Shown in pieces: positions 36,127-46,134 of a stretch of 64,000 bases of DNA. The stretch is from positions 573,131 to 637,130 of the forward strand of contig JAOSJT010000001.1 of assembly GCA_027493955.1 (NCBI GenBank), in the 5' to 3' direction. The notes below the pieces were generated by a model that worked only from the letters and a program-made list of their open reading frames with translations, searched no databases and was not told where the DNA came from. This stretch comes from Bacteroidia bacterium. Lineage in GTDB: Bacteria > Bacteroidota > Ignavibacteria > SZUA-365. Both the position numbers and the translations under genes were made by a program. Position 1 is the first letter of the stretch. The number at the start of each line of letters is the position of its first letter.

Positions 36127-36705
36127 ATGAAAACGAAGACGCAACAGACCCGCGACGCATCTGAAGCCATCTGGACTCCCTCCAATATGTTGAGTATGCT
36201 TCGTATGCTCATGGCGCTGCCCGTCGCTCTCCTCCTGCAGGAGCCCCGGGGCAACATGCATTGGATTCTGATACTCGGTGCGGCCGCGTATGCATCCGAT
36301 CTGCTCGATGGCTGGCTGGCCCGGCAATTCGGGGGTGAAAGCAAATTCGGCCGCATCATCGATCCGCTCGCGGACAAGGTGTTCATCACCGTCACGGCGT
36401 TGACGATGATCGCCGTCGGCATCGTGCCTTTGTGGTTCGGCGTCGTGGTGGTGGTGCGCGACATCATCATATTTGCGGGAGGAATGCATTTGCGCGCGAA
36501 GAGCGGCGTGCTTGTGCAATCCACCATGCTCGGTAAGGCGACCGTCGTATCCATCGGCGTGGTGCTCGTCGCGGCGCTGTTTGCCGACGGTCGGCAGACA
36601 CTCCTGACGCTGCTCATGCTGCTCAGTCTCGGCTTCATCGCCGCATCGCTGTACAGTTACGGCGAGCGCTATCTTCGTCTGATCAAGCAGGCGCGGAAGC
36701 GATAA
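36127..36705 (+). CDS. pgsA: CDP-alcohol phosphatidyltransferase (phosphatidylglycerophosphate synthase-like)
   Basis: A 192-aa inner-membrane enzyme of phospholipid synthesis. The family signature is complete: D58-x2-D61-G-x2-A-R-x8-G-x3-D79-x3-D83, read in SDLLDGWLARQFGG and FGRIIDPLADK. Four to six hydrophobic helices follow. It transfers a phosphatidyl group from CDP-diacylglycerol, most likely to glycerol-3-phosphate. It starts three bases after the peptidase stop and 28 bases before ftsY, so it is part of the same long plus-strand operon. Phosphatidylinositol-type enzymes share the motif, so the acceptor alcohol is inferred. Confidence 0.88.
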   Translation: MKTKTQQTRDASEAIWTPSNMLSMLRMLMALPVALLLQEPRGNMHWILILGAAAYASDLLDGWLARQFGGESKFGRIIDPLADKVFITVTALTMIAVGIVPLWFGVVVVVRDIIIFAGGMHLRAKSGVLVQSTMLGKATVVSIGVVLVAALFADGRQTLLTLLMLLSLGFIAASLYSYGERYLRLIKQARKR

Positions 36706-36733
36706 TTCATCCAACTTCATTTCCGGCATTGAC

Positions 36734-37714
36734 ATGGGTTTTCTCGACAAATTCAAACTCTCTCGTCTCATGGACGGCCTCGCGAAGACGCGCGATTCCG
36801 TCATGGAAAAAGTCACGCGCGTTATCAGGGCGAAGCGTAAAATCGATGATGCACTTCTGGACGAGATAGAAGAAATTCTGCTTCTGGGAGATGTTGGCGT
36901 CGCGACCACCAGCACCATCATTGACAATCTTCGCGATCGCGTCAAGCGCGAACGCTACGAGGATGCGGGGGAATTGCATCGTCTGTTGCGCGAAGAGGTG
37001 GCGAAGCTGTTCCGTGAAAATGACATTCGCACCGACGGCACGTCAATCGAGGTACCGGCGGGTGTGTCGCCTTTCGTTATCATGGTCGTAGGCGTCAACG
37101 GCGTTGGAAAAACCACGACCATCGGCAAGCTGGCGTTCAATTATCGTTCCTCCGGCAAACATGTCATTATCGGTGCCGCGGATACCTTTCGTGCGGCCGC
37201 GAATGAGCAACTTGAAATCTGGGCGCAACGCGCTGGTGTGGACATCATACAGCAGCAGCATGGCTCCGATCCCGCCGCTGTCGCATACGACACGTTGCAG
37301 TCGGCCCTGGCCCGCAAGGCGGATGTTGTGATTATCGATACCGCCGGACGGTTACACACCAAGACGAACCTCATGGAGGAACTGAAAAAAATCAGGCGCG
37401 TCATGAGCAAACTCATGCCCGATGCGCCGCACGAAGTCCTGCTCGTCCTGGATGCCACGACAGGGCAAAACGCGATACAGCAGGCGCGCCAATTCGGTCA
37501 GGCCGTGGACGTCACGGGTCTCGTTGTGACAAAGCTGGATGGGACGGCGAAGGGCGGTGTGGTGATCGGCGTGAGCAGCGAGCTGTCCATACCGGTCAAG
37601 TACATCGGCGTGGGCGAGCAGATCAACGATCTCCAGGTCTTCGACCACGACGCCTTCGTCGCCGCGCTGTTCGGTGATTTGCGAACGGAAGACGTCAGCA
37701 CGGTGGAAGAGTAA
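36734..37714 (+). CDS. ftsY: Signal recognition particle receptor FtsY
   Basis: A 326-aa SRP GTPase that docks ribosome-SRP complexes at the membrane. The N-domain (about 1-95) is followed by the NG GTPase: G1 GVNGVGKTTTIGKLA, G2 DTFRAAANEQL, G3 DTAGRLHTKTNLMEEL, G4 TKLDGTAKGG and closing YIGVGEQINDLQVF. The acidic A-domain of E. coli FtsY is absent, as is common outside the gammaproteobacteria. Lies in the pgsA-ftsY-mutL part of the operon. Confidence 0.97.
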   Translation: MGFLDKFKLSRLMDGLAKTRDSVMEKVTRVIRAKRKIDDALLDEIEEILLLGDVGVATTSTIIDNLRDRVKRERYEDAGELHRLLREEVAKLFRENDIRTDGTSIEVPAGVSPFVIMVVGVNGVGKTTTIGKLAFNYRSSGKHVIIGAADTFRAAANEQLEIWAQRAGVDIIQQQHGSDPAAVAYDTLQSALARKADVVIIDTAGRLHTKTNLMEELKKIRRVMSKLMPDAPHEVLLVLDATTGQNAIQQARQFGQAVDVTGLVVTKLDGTAKGGVVIGVSSELSIPVKYIGVGEQINDLQVFDHDAFVAALFGDLRTEDVSTVEE

Positions 37715-37732
37715 GCCGCAACGGAGAGGGCC

Positions 37733-37927
37733 ATGTTTCTTCGCAAACCACAGCATAAGCGTTTCGAGTATCTTCCACGTTACTACGATCCTTCCAGGGA
37801 CGAAAGTGCGCGGGATCGGCGACGCATCAAGTTCGAACGGACTGTCCGGCGCGGAAACCACCGCCCGTTTATCGTCATCGTGGCGATGTTCATTCTCGCA
37901 TATATTCTCTATACGATTCTCCGGTAA
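37733..37927 (+). CDS. Small basic protein with one C-terminal membrane helix
   Basis: A 64-aa protein: about 42 mostly charged residues rich in Arg/Lys (RRRIKFERTVRRGNHR), then a single hydrophobic helix IVIVAMFILAYILYTIL to the end. It is a tail-anchored-like inner-membrane protein with the basic part in the cytoplasm. A GGAGAGGG site precedes the ATG. It sits 18 bases after ftsY and 3 bases before mutL, which supports expression. No family recognised; the position after ftsY hints at membrane targeting, but that is only context. Confidence 0.7.
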   Translation: MFLRKPQHKRFEYLPRYYDPSRDESARDRRRIKFERTVRRGNHRPFIVIVAMFILAYILYTILR

Positions 37928-37930
37928 ATC

Positions 37931-39823
37931 ATGCAACACTCCGCCCCGTCATCTGGAATCCGCCGCCTTCCCGATCATCTCGCGAATCAAATCGCGGCGG
38001 GGGAGGTTGTGCAGCGGCCGGAGTCTGTCGTCAAGGAACTGGTGGAGAACGCCATTGACGCCGGTGCGGAGCATGTAACCATTATCATCGCCGGTGCAGG
38101 CAAGACGTTGATACAGATCATTGACGACGGCAGCGGCATGAGCGAAGCCGATGCGCTGCTCGCCTTCGAGCGTCACGCGACAAGCAAAATCGCTTCCTAC
38201 GAGGATCTCGAACGCATTCACACCTTCGGCTTCCGCGGCGAGGCGCTGCCTTCCATCGCCAGTGTCGCCCAGGTGGAGCTGAAGACCCGCACCGTCCATG
38301 AAGACACCGCGACGCTGATCCGCATTCAGGGTGGCACCGTGGAAGAACAAAGCAGAACGGACGGAGCGACAGGCACGTCCATCACCGTGCGCAATCTCTT
38401 TTACAACACACCCGCGCGGCGGCAGTTTCTGAAATCGAATACGACGGAATACCGGCACATCGCGGACAGTGTGCAGCGCTTTATCCTGTCCTATCCCAAC
38501 GTCCGCATCACATTCATTTCGGATGGACAGACGGTGTTCGACGCCTTTCCCGGAACCCTGCGCGAGCGCGCGGCGGCGGTGTTCGGCGACAGGCTTGCCG
38601 AATCGCTGATCGAAGTCGGCGAACAAACCGATCTCATCACCATCAGCGGTTTCATCGGCCGGCCGAGTTTTGCGCGAAAGACCCGCGGCGAACAATACCT
38701 GTTTGTGAACGGGCGTTATGTGATCAACCGTCTGCTCAATCATGCCGTGGTCAGTTCCTACGAGAATATGATCGCGTCGGGCGAGTATCCGCTGTACGTA
38801 CTGTTTCTCAATGTGGATCCCCGGCAGGTGGACGTCAATGTGCATCCCTCCAAGCTCGAGGTGAAGTTCAGCAACGAGCGGAACATATACACCATACTCA
38901 ACGCCGTCATCCGACAGAGTCTCTTTCACAACGACCTCACACCTTCCATCGAGTTTCGCGACCGGGAAGGAGACGGCGGTTTATCGCTCGGCCCTGAGGA
39001 TTTTTCGCGTGTGCGCATGACATCGCCGGATCAACATGGCGCACCGCAACCGCGCTACGACTCGTACGCCTCGCTCTCGCGCGGAGAGAGCGGCGGATGG
39101 ACCGGCCCCCGCGAAGGCGCTGCGCAGGGAAGCCGTATGGATGCCACACAGATCGACGACCTGTTCCGTTCATTGAACATCAGATCATCCACGCAACTGC
39201 CGGATCAGGAAGCGGAGACCGTGATTTTTCCCAGCGAGCAGCCCGTGTCCGACACACGCTTTCTCTGGCAACTGCACAACAAGTACATTTTCGCACCCAT
39301 CAAATCCGGTCTCATGATCATTGACCAGCACGTGGCGCATGAGCGTATCCTCTATGAGCGCGCGTTGTCCGCACTCGAACACGCGGCCCCATTCTCGCAG
39401 CAACTGCTGTTCGAACACAGCGTACGCGTGTCACCCGCCGACCACGCGTTGTTGCATTCCATCAGTGAAGAACTCGGGCAGCTTGGATTCATCCTTCGCA
39501 TGGGTCGCCAGGATACCGTGACGGTGGAGGCCGTGCCCCAGGACGTACGTCCGGGCATGGAAGAATCCATTCTCGAGGAGATTCTCGAGCAGTACAAAGA
39601 ATACCAAAGCACCGGCACGACCGACGTGCGCCACAATGTGGCCGCCTCGTACGGTTGCAGGACGGCCATCAAAGCAGGGGATAAAATGACCGCACCCGAA
39701 ATGCAAACGCTTATCGATCAGCTCTTCGCGACATCGAATCCCTACGTCTGTCCCCATGGACGCCCGATCATCATCAAGCTCTCACTCGACGAAATCGACC
39801 GCCGCTTCGGCCGGACGAGTTGA
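37931..39823 (+). CDS. mutL: DNA mismatch repair protein MutL
   Basis: A 630-aa mismatch-repair ATPase. The N-terminal GHKL ATPase shows [38 protein letters not shown] and [14 protein letters not shown] variable linker runs about 330-445. The C-terminal dimerisation/endonuclease domain holds the [13 protein letters not shown] motif and [11 protein letters not shown], which together mark a MutL with its own latent nicking activity, as in organisms without MutH. Starts 3 bases after the small membrane protein gene; its stop overlaps a possible TTG of the next gene. Confidence 0.97.
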   Translation: MQHSAPSSGIRRLPDHLANQIAAGEVVQRPESVVKELVENAIDAGAEHVTIIIAGAGKTLIQIIDDGSGMSEADALLAFERHATSKIASYEDLERIHTFGFRGEALPSIASVAQVELKTRTVHEDTATLIRIQGGTVEEQSRTDGATGTSITVRNLFYNTPARRQFLKSNTTEYRHIADSVQRFILSYPNVRITFISDGQTVFDAFPGTLRERAAAVFGDRLAESLIEVGEQTDLITISGFIGRPSFARKTRGEQYLFVNGRYVINRLLNHAVVSSYENMIASGEYPLYVLFLNVDPRQVDVNVHPSKLEVKFSNERNIYTILNAVIRQSLFHNDLTPSIEFRDREGDGGLSLGPEDFSRVRMTSPDQHGAPQPRYDSYASLSRGESGGWTGPREGAAQGSRMDATQIDDLFRSLNIRSSTQLPDQEAETVIFPSEQPVSDTRFLWQLHNKYIFAPIKSGLMIIDQHVAHERILYERALSALEHAAPFSQQLLFEHSVRVSPADHALLHSISEELGQLGFILRMGRQDTVTVEAVPQDVRPGMEESILEEILEQYKEYQSTGTTDVRHNVAASYGCRTAIKAGDKMTAPEMQTLIDQLFATSNPYVCPHGRPIIIKLSLDEIDRRFGRTS

Positions 39824-39849
39824 CGTCGGCAACAGCGTTGGAGTCAGTC

Positions 39850-42800
39850 ATGCACAGCACTACCTATCAACCCAAAAACAAAATCCGTCTCGTGACCGCC
39901 GCGTCGTTGTTCGACGGTCATGATGCCAGCATCAACATCATGCGGCGTATCCTGCAGGCCAGCGGAGCGGAGATTATCCATCTCGGGCACAATCGTTCCG
40001 TCGCCGAAATCGTGGATGCCGCCGTGATGGAGGACGTGCAGGGGATAGCCATCTCGTCGTATCAGGGCGGGCATATGGAATTTCTCAAGTACATGAAGGA
40101 TCTCCTCCGCGAGCGCGGAGCCGGCCATGTGAAGATTTTTGCTGGTGGTGGTGGCGTCATCGTGCCTGAGGAAATCGCCGAGCTGCACACCTACGGTATC
40201 GATCGTGTATTCTCGCCCGAAGACGGACGTGAGCTCGGTTTGCAGGGCATGATCAACATCGTCATGGAAGCCTGCGACGCACCTGCCGGGACGCATGACT
40301 CTCTGGCACTGCGTGACGGAACGCTCTATGCGGGTGACCGTGAGCTGACGCAGCTCAACGGAGAACTGCGCGGCAATATTCCGCTGCTTGCAGGCGCTCT
40401 CTCCTTGCTCGAAGAGCATGACGATGTTGCCGTGCGTATCGAAACCGACCGGAAGGTCCCCATCCTGGGCATCACCGGCACGGGTGGAGCTGGAAAGTCG
40501 TCGCTTACGGACGAACTTGTACGGCGTTTCTTACGGGAACTTCCCGACGTGCATGTCGCCATTCTCTCCGTTGATCCATCCCGTCGGCGCACAGGCGGCG
40601 CGCTGCTGGGCGACCGCATCCGCATGAACGCGATCAGCGCCACAGGATCATCGGGCCATGAGCGCGTGTACATGCGTTCCTTCGCCACACGCGCCGCAAA
40701 TACCGCCACCTCCGCTGCGCTCTCCCGTGCCATCGCTCTGTGCGCCTCTGCGGGTTTCGACCTCATCATCGTGGAAACCGCCGGCATCGGACAGTCCGAC
40801 AGCGAAATCGTGGATCTCGTCGATGTCGCGATGTACGTCATGACGCCGGAGTACGGAGCACAGACGCAGCTCGAGAAAATCGACATGCTCGATCTGGCGG
40901 ACATCGTCGTACTGAACAAATTCGAAAAACGCGGCGCGGAGGATGCGCTGCGTGACATACGCAAGCAGGTCAAGCGGAATCGCGGGCTGTGGGATACACC
41001 GGATGAGGACCTTCCCGTCTTTCCGACCATCGCCAGTCAGTTCAATGACGCGGGCACGAACTGGTTGTTTCAGAATCTGCTGCGGAGTATCAATCGCAAG
41101 ACAGGCAGCACCTGGGAAAGCGCATTGGGAATGGAGCAGCGTCTGCCCGACAAGGCGGCCATCATACCGCCGGAGCGTTCGCGCTACCTGTCCGAAATAT
41201 CCGACACCGTGCAGCAGTACAAGCGTTGGGTGGCGGAACAGGCGGATTTCGCGCGTCAATGGCAGCAGCTTGAAGGAGCGCATGCCGCCCTGCTCGCGGC
41301 GGGCGCACGCAGGGAGGTGCAGATATCGGGAGAGGAGGGACTGGTGGAAATCGGCAGCCGCGAACAGCGTCAGGACCTGCTCGACATACTCCAGGCACAG
41401 ATCAGCTACTTCCGCACGCGCGTATCGCCGGAAAACCGCGACCTGCTCGAGAAATGGGGCGCCGCGCGCGAGGCCTACCGGCGCGACACACTCACCACGC
41501 GCGTACGTGACAGAGAAATCGTGACGGAATTGTTCCATACCACCTTATCCGGAACGCGCATCCCCAAGGTATCTCTGCCCACCTACCACGACAGGGGAGA
41601 CATCCTCTCGTGGATACTGCTGGAAAACGTCCCCGGGAGTTTTCCGTATACGGGCGGTGTGTTCCCGTTCAAACGCGAGGGCGAGGATCCGACGCGCATG
41701 TTTGCCGGAGAGGGATCGCCGGAGCGCACGAACCGCCGTTTCCATTACCTGTCACAGGGACTCGGCGTTGCGCGCCTTTCCACCGCCTTCGATTCCGTGA
41801 CACTTTACGGCGAGGATCCCGACGAACGACCGGATATTTACGGCAAAATCGGCAATTCGGGCGTCTCCATCTGCACGCTCGACGACATGAAAAAGCTGTA
41901 TTGCGGCTTTGACCTCTGCGCGCCGACTACGTCGGTGTCCATGACTATCAATGGTCCCGCACCGATGATACTGGCCATGTTCATGAACACCGCCATCGAT
42001 CAGCAGGTGGAGAAATGGCTGGTACTCAACGAGCAGTTCGTTGCGGCGCAGCACGCGATCGACGCGTGGTATGCAACGCTGGGCATGCGGCGCCCGGTGT
42101 ACACCGGCGCGGGTGAAGCAGGCGAGATCCTCTCCGCGCTCAACGACAAACACCAGTTCGGGAAGGGTGGCGCGGTGCATCGCTACTTCGGACTCGGGAC
42201 GCTGGGCGTGAGCGGTGACTTTTTCGTACGCGAGGGCATTCTCCCCGCCGATGTATATCAGGCTATCACCGCTGATACCATGAGTACGGTCCGAGGCACA
42301 GTGCAGGCCGATATCCTCAAAGAGGATCAGGCCCAGAACACGTGCATTTTCTCCACCGAATTCGCCCTGCGCATGATGGGCGATATTCAGGAAAACTTTG
42401 TCCGGAACAAGGTGCGGAATTACTATTCCGTCTCCATCTCCGGATATCACATCGCCGAAGCCGGCGCTAATCCCATAACGCAGCTTGCCTTTACACTCGC
42501 GAACGGCTTCACCTACGTGGAGTACTACCTGTCCCGCGGCATGCACATCGATGATTTCGCGCCGAATCTGTCCTATTTCTTTTCCAACGGCATCGACGCG
42601 GAGTACTCGGTGATCGGCCGCGTGGCCCGCCGCATCTGGTCCGTGGCCATGAAACGGTTGTATGGCGGGAACGACCGCTCACAGAAACTCAAGTATCACA
42701 TACAGACCAGCGGCCGCAGTCTCCATGCCATGGAAATCGATTTCAACGACATCCGCACGACGCTGCAGGCCCTGTACGCCATTTACGACAACTGTAATTC

Positions 42801-43398
42801 ACTGCACACCAACGCCTACGACGAGGCCATTACCACACCGACGGAAGAGAGTGTGCGTCGCGCCCTGGCGATTCAGCTCATCATCAACCGTGAACTGGGG
42901 TTGGCCAAGAACGAGAATCCCCTTCAGGGCGCCTTTATCATCGAGGAACTCACCGATCTCGTCGAAGAAGCCGTTCTGGCCGAATTTCGCCGCATCTCCG
43001 ACCGCGGCGGTGTGCTCGGAGCGATGGAAACCATGTATCAGCGCGGCAAGATACAGGAAGAATCCATGCTCTACGAACACCGCAAGCACAGCGGCGAGCT
43101 GCCGATTATCGGTGTCAACACTTTCCTGCGGCCGGAGCATCTGAGCGGGCAGCAATCGCAGCCCACCGAGCTGATTCGCTCGACCACGGAAGAAAAGGAA
43201 CAGCAAATCGGGAATTTGCGCGCCTTCCGCAGCCGCAACGCCGGGCAGAGCGCCGACGCCCTCCTGCACGTACAGACGGCCGCCGTGCAACATGCCAACG
43301 TATTCGACGCATTGCTCGCATGCGTTCGCGTGGCGTCGCTCGGACAGATCTCCGCCGCGCTCTACGAAGTGGGCGGCCGCTACCGGCGGAATATGTAA
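39850..43398 (+). CDS. icmF: Fused isobutyryl-CoA mutase with G-protein chaperone
   Basis: A 1182-aa B12 enzyme that interconverts isobutyryl-CoA and n-butyryl-CoA and related acyl-CoAs. Order: cobalamin-binding Rossmann domain (about 10-140) with FDGHDAS (lower ligand H24) and SSYQGGH; MeaB/MeaI-like GTPase (about 200-420) with P-loop GTGGAGKSS at 210-218; linker; mutase barrel (about 560-1182) with [10 protein letters not shown] and RMFAGEG. This G-protein-in-the-middle layout is specific to IcmF rather than methylmalonyl-CoA mutase. The built-in GTPase protects cofactor loading. The start at 39850 is preferred; a TTG at 39820 overlapping the mutL stop is an alternative. Two possible acyl-CoA genes follow. 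Confidence 0.95.
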   Translation: MHSTTYQPKNKIRLVTAASLFDGHDASINIMRRILQASGAEIIHLGHNRSVAEIVDAAVMEDVQGIAISSYQGGHMEFLKYMKDLLRERGAGHVKIFAGGGGVIVPEEIAELHTYGIDRVFSPEDGRELGLQGMINIVMEACDAPAGTHDSLALRDGTLYAGDRELTQLNGELRGNIPLLAGALSLLEEHDDVAVRIETDRKVPILGITGTGGAGKSSLTDELVRRFLRELPDVHVAILSVDPSRRRTGGALLGDRIRMNAISATGSSGHERVYMRSFATRAANTATSAALSRAIALCASAGFDLIIVETAGIGQSDSEIVDLVDVAMYVMTPEYGAQTQLEKIDMLDLADIVVLNKFEKRGAEDALRDIRKQVKRNRGLWDTPDEDLPVFPTIASQFNDAGTNWLFQNLLRSINRKTGSTWESALGMEQRLPDKAAIIPPERSRYLSEISDTVQQYKRWVAEQADFARQWQQLEGAHAALLAAGARREVQISGEEGLVEIGSREQRQDLLDILQAQISYFRTRVSPENRDLLEKWGAAREAYRRDTLTTRVRDREIVTELFHTTLSGTRIPKVSLPTYHDRGDILSWILLENVPGSFPYTGGVFPFKREGEDPTRMFAGEGSPERTNRRFHYLSQGLGVARLSTAFDSVTLYGEDPDERPDIYGKIGNSGVSICTLDDMKKLYCGFDLCAPTTSVSMTINGPAPMILAMFMNTAIDQQVEKWLVLNEQFVAAQHAIDAWYATLGMRRPVYTGAGEAGEILSALNDKHQFGKGGAVHRYFGLGTLGVSGDFFVREGILPADVYQAITADTMSTVRGTVQADILKEDQAQNTCIFSTEFALRMMGDIQENFVRNKVRNYYSVSISGYHIAEAGANPITQLAFTLANGFTYVEYYLSRGMHIDDFAPNLSYFFSNGIDAEYSVIGRVARRIWSVAMKRLYGGNDRSQKLKYHIQTSGRSLHAMEIDFNDIRTTLQALYAIYDNCNSLHTNAYDEAITTPTEESVRRALAIQLIINRELGLAKNENPLQGAFIIEELTDLVEEAVLAEFRRISDRGGVLGAMETMYQRGKIQEESMLYEHRKHSGELPIIGVNTFLRPEHLSGQQSQPTELIRSTTEEKEQQIGNLRAFRSRNAGQSADALLHVQTAAVQHANVFDALLACVRVASLGQISAALYEVGGRYRRNM

Positions 43399-43497
43399 AT
43401 CCGAACGCGCAGCACGCTCCGAAACCCACGCCGCGAAAGCGGCAGACCCTACGACCAGACGAAAACACCACTGTAACCGAAGCTCATTGGAACACGC

Positions 43498-44211
43498 ATG
43501 ACAACTCCTGATCACAACCGACTGACAGCCGCTCTCGGCCTCGATTTTCCCCTGATCGGATTTTACGACGTTCCCGACACCACACCATTTGCTCCGTTGG
43601 TCAAACCTCGGGGGTGCCTTTTCGAACATGCCCGCGACTGGCGCCTCGGGTATTCCGTCGCGCTCTCTGCGAAACACATCGGCTGCAGAGGCGCAGGGTA
43701 CTGGCTGTGCGGGGTGCAGACCCGTACGACCGAGCAACTGGTCACCTTCCTGCGGGAAGAGGAGGGCCTGAAGGATAGCGAAGACACAACGCGGACGTGG
43801 CTGGAAGAACAGACCCCGTACACATTGGAAAACAACTATATCGTTGTCGGACCATTGCGCTCGGACAGCTACGAACATCTGCGCACCATCACCTTTCTTG
43901 TTTCCCCCGATCAGCTTGCCATGCTCATCACGGGAGCGGAATACCGCAACGCCGGGACGTCCGTGCTGACGCGTGCGCCTTTCGGATCCGGCTGTATGCA
44001 ACTGGCGCCGCCGCTCGAGGGCGCGGATGCCGTTGCGGCCTGGATCAGTCTGACGGATGTCGCCATGCGACGCTACGTCGCGGACGGGATTCTCGGCTTC
44101 ACCGTCACCAGACCGGTGTTCGAACAACTCGTTTCCCTCGGGGACGACAGCTTCCTCGACAAACGCTTCTGGACCGAATTGCGTGAAGCGCGAATGCAAC
44201 ATCAACCCTGA
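43498..44211 (+). CDS. DUF169-family protein
   Basis: A 237-aa soluble protein of the DUF169 family: PLIGFYD near the start, PRGCLFEHARDW, GCRGAGYWLCG, and a conserved FLVSPDQLAMLITGAEYRNAG segment followed by GSGCMQLAPPL. Conserved Cys residues (about C38, C62, C71, C162) may bind a metal or cluster. The biochemical role of the family is not known. It is 99 bases downstream of icmF and 78 bases before a dehydrogenase-like gene, all on the plus strand, so a link to acyl-CoA or C1 metabolism is possible but only contextual. Confidence 0.8.
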   Translation: MTTPDHNRLTAALGLDFPLIGFYDVPDTTPFAPLVKPRGCLFEHARDWRLGYSVALSAKHIGCRGAGYWLCGVQTRTTEQLVTFLREEEGLKDSEDTTRTWLEEQTPYTLENNYIVVGPLRSDSYEHLRTITFLVSPDQLAMLITGAEYRNAGTSVLTRAPFGSGCMQLAPPLEGADAVAAWISLTDVAMRRYVADGILGFTVTRPVFEQLVSLGDDSFLDKRFWTELREARMQHQP

Positions 44212-44289
44212 GACGTCTTCGCATCACACAGCGCCACCGAAACCAGAACACGTTTCGGTCGCTTTACCTTTTTTACAAGGACGGACACC

Positions 44290-45003
44290 ATGAAAATCCT
44301 TTTTACCGGTTCGACCCGTCTTTTGACGGATTGGCTTGAGGTCTGCCGCATGCACGAGTGTATCGTGTACGGAAAGGGAATGAAGAAAAAGCTTCCCGAT
44401 GACGTAAAGAAAATCCATGCGCTGGACGAAGCGCCGGACGTTGATCTGATCATCGATCTGCATGTGCGCGACTCGCGGAAGTGGCGGCTCATTCTCGACG
44501 ACATCATGGCGGAGGTCAGTCCCACCGCGCCCATGCTGTGCAATACCATCGCCGTCACCGCCACCGAAATAGGCGCGCACACCAATCAGCCGGAACGTAT
44601 CATCGGCATCGCCGCGCTGCCGACGCTGGTGCAATCGGACGTCGTCGAAATCAGCTACCCCTACAAAACAGAACGGCTGCACGAACAGCTGCTCACCGAG
44701 TTTTTCGCGAGCATCGGCAAACGGCATGTGGTCGTCCGGGATGAAATCGGCATGGTCACGCCACGCATTCTCGCCGTCATGATCAATGAAGCGCTGCTCA
44801 TCATGCAGCAGGATATTGCCGGCGAAGACGATATCGAAGCCGCCCTCGCCGTCGCGCTCGGTGGCGAGGGACCCCTTTCCTGGGGCCGACGCTTCGGATG
44901 GACAAACGTGTACAATCTGCTCTATGCCATGTACGATGAACTCGGCGGCGAGCGCTACCGCCCGGCGTCACTGTTGCGAAAAATGGCGATGGTGGATGAA
45001 TAG
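44290..45003 (+). CDS. 3-hydroxyacyl-CoA dehydrogenase-like protein with degenerate nucleotide-binding domain
   Basis: A 237-aa protein. The C-terminal part (about 140-237) matches the substrate/dimerisation domain of 3-hydroxyacyl-CoA dehydrogenases: GMVTPRILAVMINEALLIM, EDDIEAALAVALGGEGPLSWGRRFGW, and RPASLLRKMAM. The N-terminal part is shorter than a full Rossmann domain, and its first strand reads ILFTGSTRLLTDWL, lacking the GxGxxG dinucleotide motif. It may bind NAD weakly or not at all and act as a non-catalytic partner, or have diverged in function. The start follows an AAGGA site. Downstream lies the GTTWAAC heptamer array. Confidence 0.75.
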   Translation: MKILFTGSTRLLTDWLEVCRMHECIVYGKGMKKKLPDDVKKIHALDEAPDVDLIIDLHVRDSRKWRLILDDIMAEVSPTAPMLCNTIAVTATEIGAHTNQPERIIGIAALPTLVQSDVVEISYPYKTERLHEQLLTEFFASIGKRHVVVRDEIGMVTPRILAVMINEALLIMQQDIAGEDDIEAALAVALGGEGPLSWGRRFGWTNVYNLLYAMYDELGGERYRPASLLRKMAMVDE

Positions 45004-45004
45004 A

Positions 45005-45108
45005 GTTCAACGTTAAACGTTAAACGAAGAGTACATTGATATCCTTGTGATCCGTGCGGATTGACGAGGAATCCGGCGCCGTTTAACTTTTAACGTTTAA
45101 CGTTTAAC
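45005..45108. repeat. Heptamer array pair (unit GTTWAAC) at a convergent junction
   Basis: The left arm 45005-45025 is three heptamers (GTTCAAC, GTTAAAC, GTTAAAC). The right arm 45081-45108 is four (GTTTAAC, TTTTAAC, GTTTAAC, GTTTAAC). A 15-bp perfect stem forms between the arms across a spacer of about 55 bases. The stop codon of the minus-strand gene (complement of 45097-45099) is the TAA of a GTTAAAC unit, and the plus-strand stop ends 2 bases before the left arm. Confidence 0.92.
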
Positions 45109-46134
45109 CTCCCCCGTGGTGAGTTTTTGCTGCACCCGCTCCAGATCCTGCGACAACCTGCGCTGACGCAGGTCGCGGAGCGCGGCGCTCAACGGATTTG
45201 CGGACCCTGTATCCAGGAGAGTGGCGACAACCGCAGAACCTGAGAGCACTATACCTCTGCATCGTGGGTGCGCTTCCGCAAGCCGCAGCATTTCTTTCGC
45301 GCCATCGAGGGAAGGTGTTTCTTCGCGGAGCTGGGGCTGCCAGGGGAGAATGCCGCTCGTATAGCTGTCCGCATCATCCGCGATGCAATATATAGGCGTA
45401 CGCCCGGCGTCCGGAGCGGAAAGAACATCGGCCGCCATGCTTCCGTTGTTCGCGGAGATATAAGCACCGTCACAATGCGGCATGTAGATCGCGGGGGTGC
45501 AGCCGGACCCGATACGGATTTCCACTTTTCCGTCGTAAGCCGTGTGCAGTGCGGTGAGCAATTCGAGCCACTCCGCCGCGGAAATGGACGGATCGCCGAA
45601 GACCCCGTCCAGGAGCAATGCCTCCGCGCCGCAATCGTTTGCGAACACCGCCATCTCGGTCACGAGAGTACGGTAGGTGAGAAAAAATTCTTTCGACAAT
45701 GCAGATCCTGGCCGCGACGTCAAAGTGCTGCCGTTCCAGTACACCGGGGCCGCGATGACGCGTACACCGGCTGCGCGCAGGGCGGAGATTCGTTCGGCAT
45801 GCCGGCCGAGGTCTTCGAGACCGTACTCGGCGCGTCGTGCGGTCGGCGTCCAGAGAGGAATGCGGTACAACACCCATTTCACACCGTGGTGTTCCAAAAC
45901 GCGCGCGATTACCCGCGCGTCCGGAAGCATGTACAGGTCGTCCGCAGGGAGCTGCACGGCGATGCGGAAGGCTGCCACGGTCTCCTCCTTCGGCGGCGGC
46001 GGTGTGCTCGCGTCGCCCACGGGACCGCTGAAGTCCAGTTGTCCGAGCATGTACACAAGCGCAAGAAGCATGGCGGCAACGATGAACACTGCGGCGCGCC
46101 TGCCCCGTTGTAGTTCCTGCTCCTGGTTACGCAT
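45097..46134 (-). CDS. Membrane-anchored protein with TIM-barrel-like (glycosidase-type) domain, function unknown
   Basis: A 345-aa protein. One N-terminal membrane helix (about 14-32: AAVFIVAAMLLALVYMLG) is followed by a Pro-rich linker and an exported domain. Strand-helix repeats (RVLEHHGVKWVLYRIPLW, RISALRAAGVRVIAAPVYW, YRTLVTEMAVFANDCGAEALLLDGVF, GKVEIRIGS) resemble the GH113-like or related TIM-barrel glycosidases. The catalytic glutamates of those families are not evident, so it may be non-catalytic. It overlaps mfd by 8 bases on the same strand. The C-terminal residues are encoded by the heptamer array. Confidence 0.65.
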   Translation of the reverse strand: MRNQEQELQRGRRAAVFIVAAMLLALVYMLGQLDFSGPVGDASTPPPPKEETVAAFRIAVQLPADDLYMLPDARVIARVLEHHGVKWVLYRIPLWTPTARRAEYGLEDLGRHAERISALRAAGVRVIAAPVYWNGSTLTSRPGSALSKEFFLTYRTLVTEMAVFANDCGAEALLLDGVFGDPSISAAEWLELLTALHTAYDGKVEIRIGSGCTPAIYMPHCDGAYISANNGSMAADVLSAPDAGRTPIYCIADDADSYTSGILPWQPQLREETPSLDGAKEMLRLAEAHPRCRGIVLSGSAVVATLLDTGSANPLSAALRDLRQRRLSQDLERVQQKLTTGEVKR

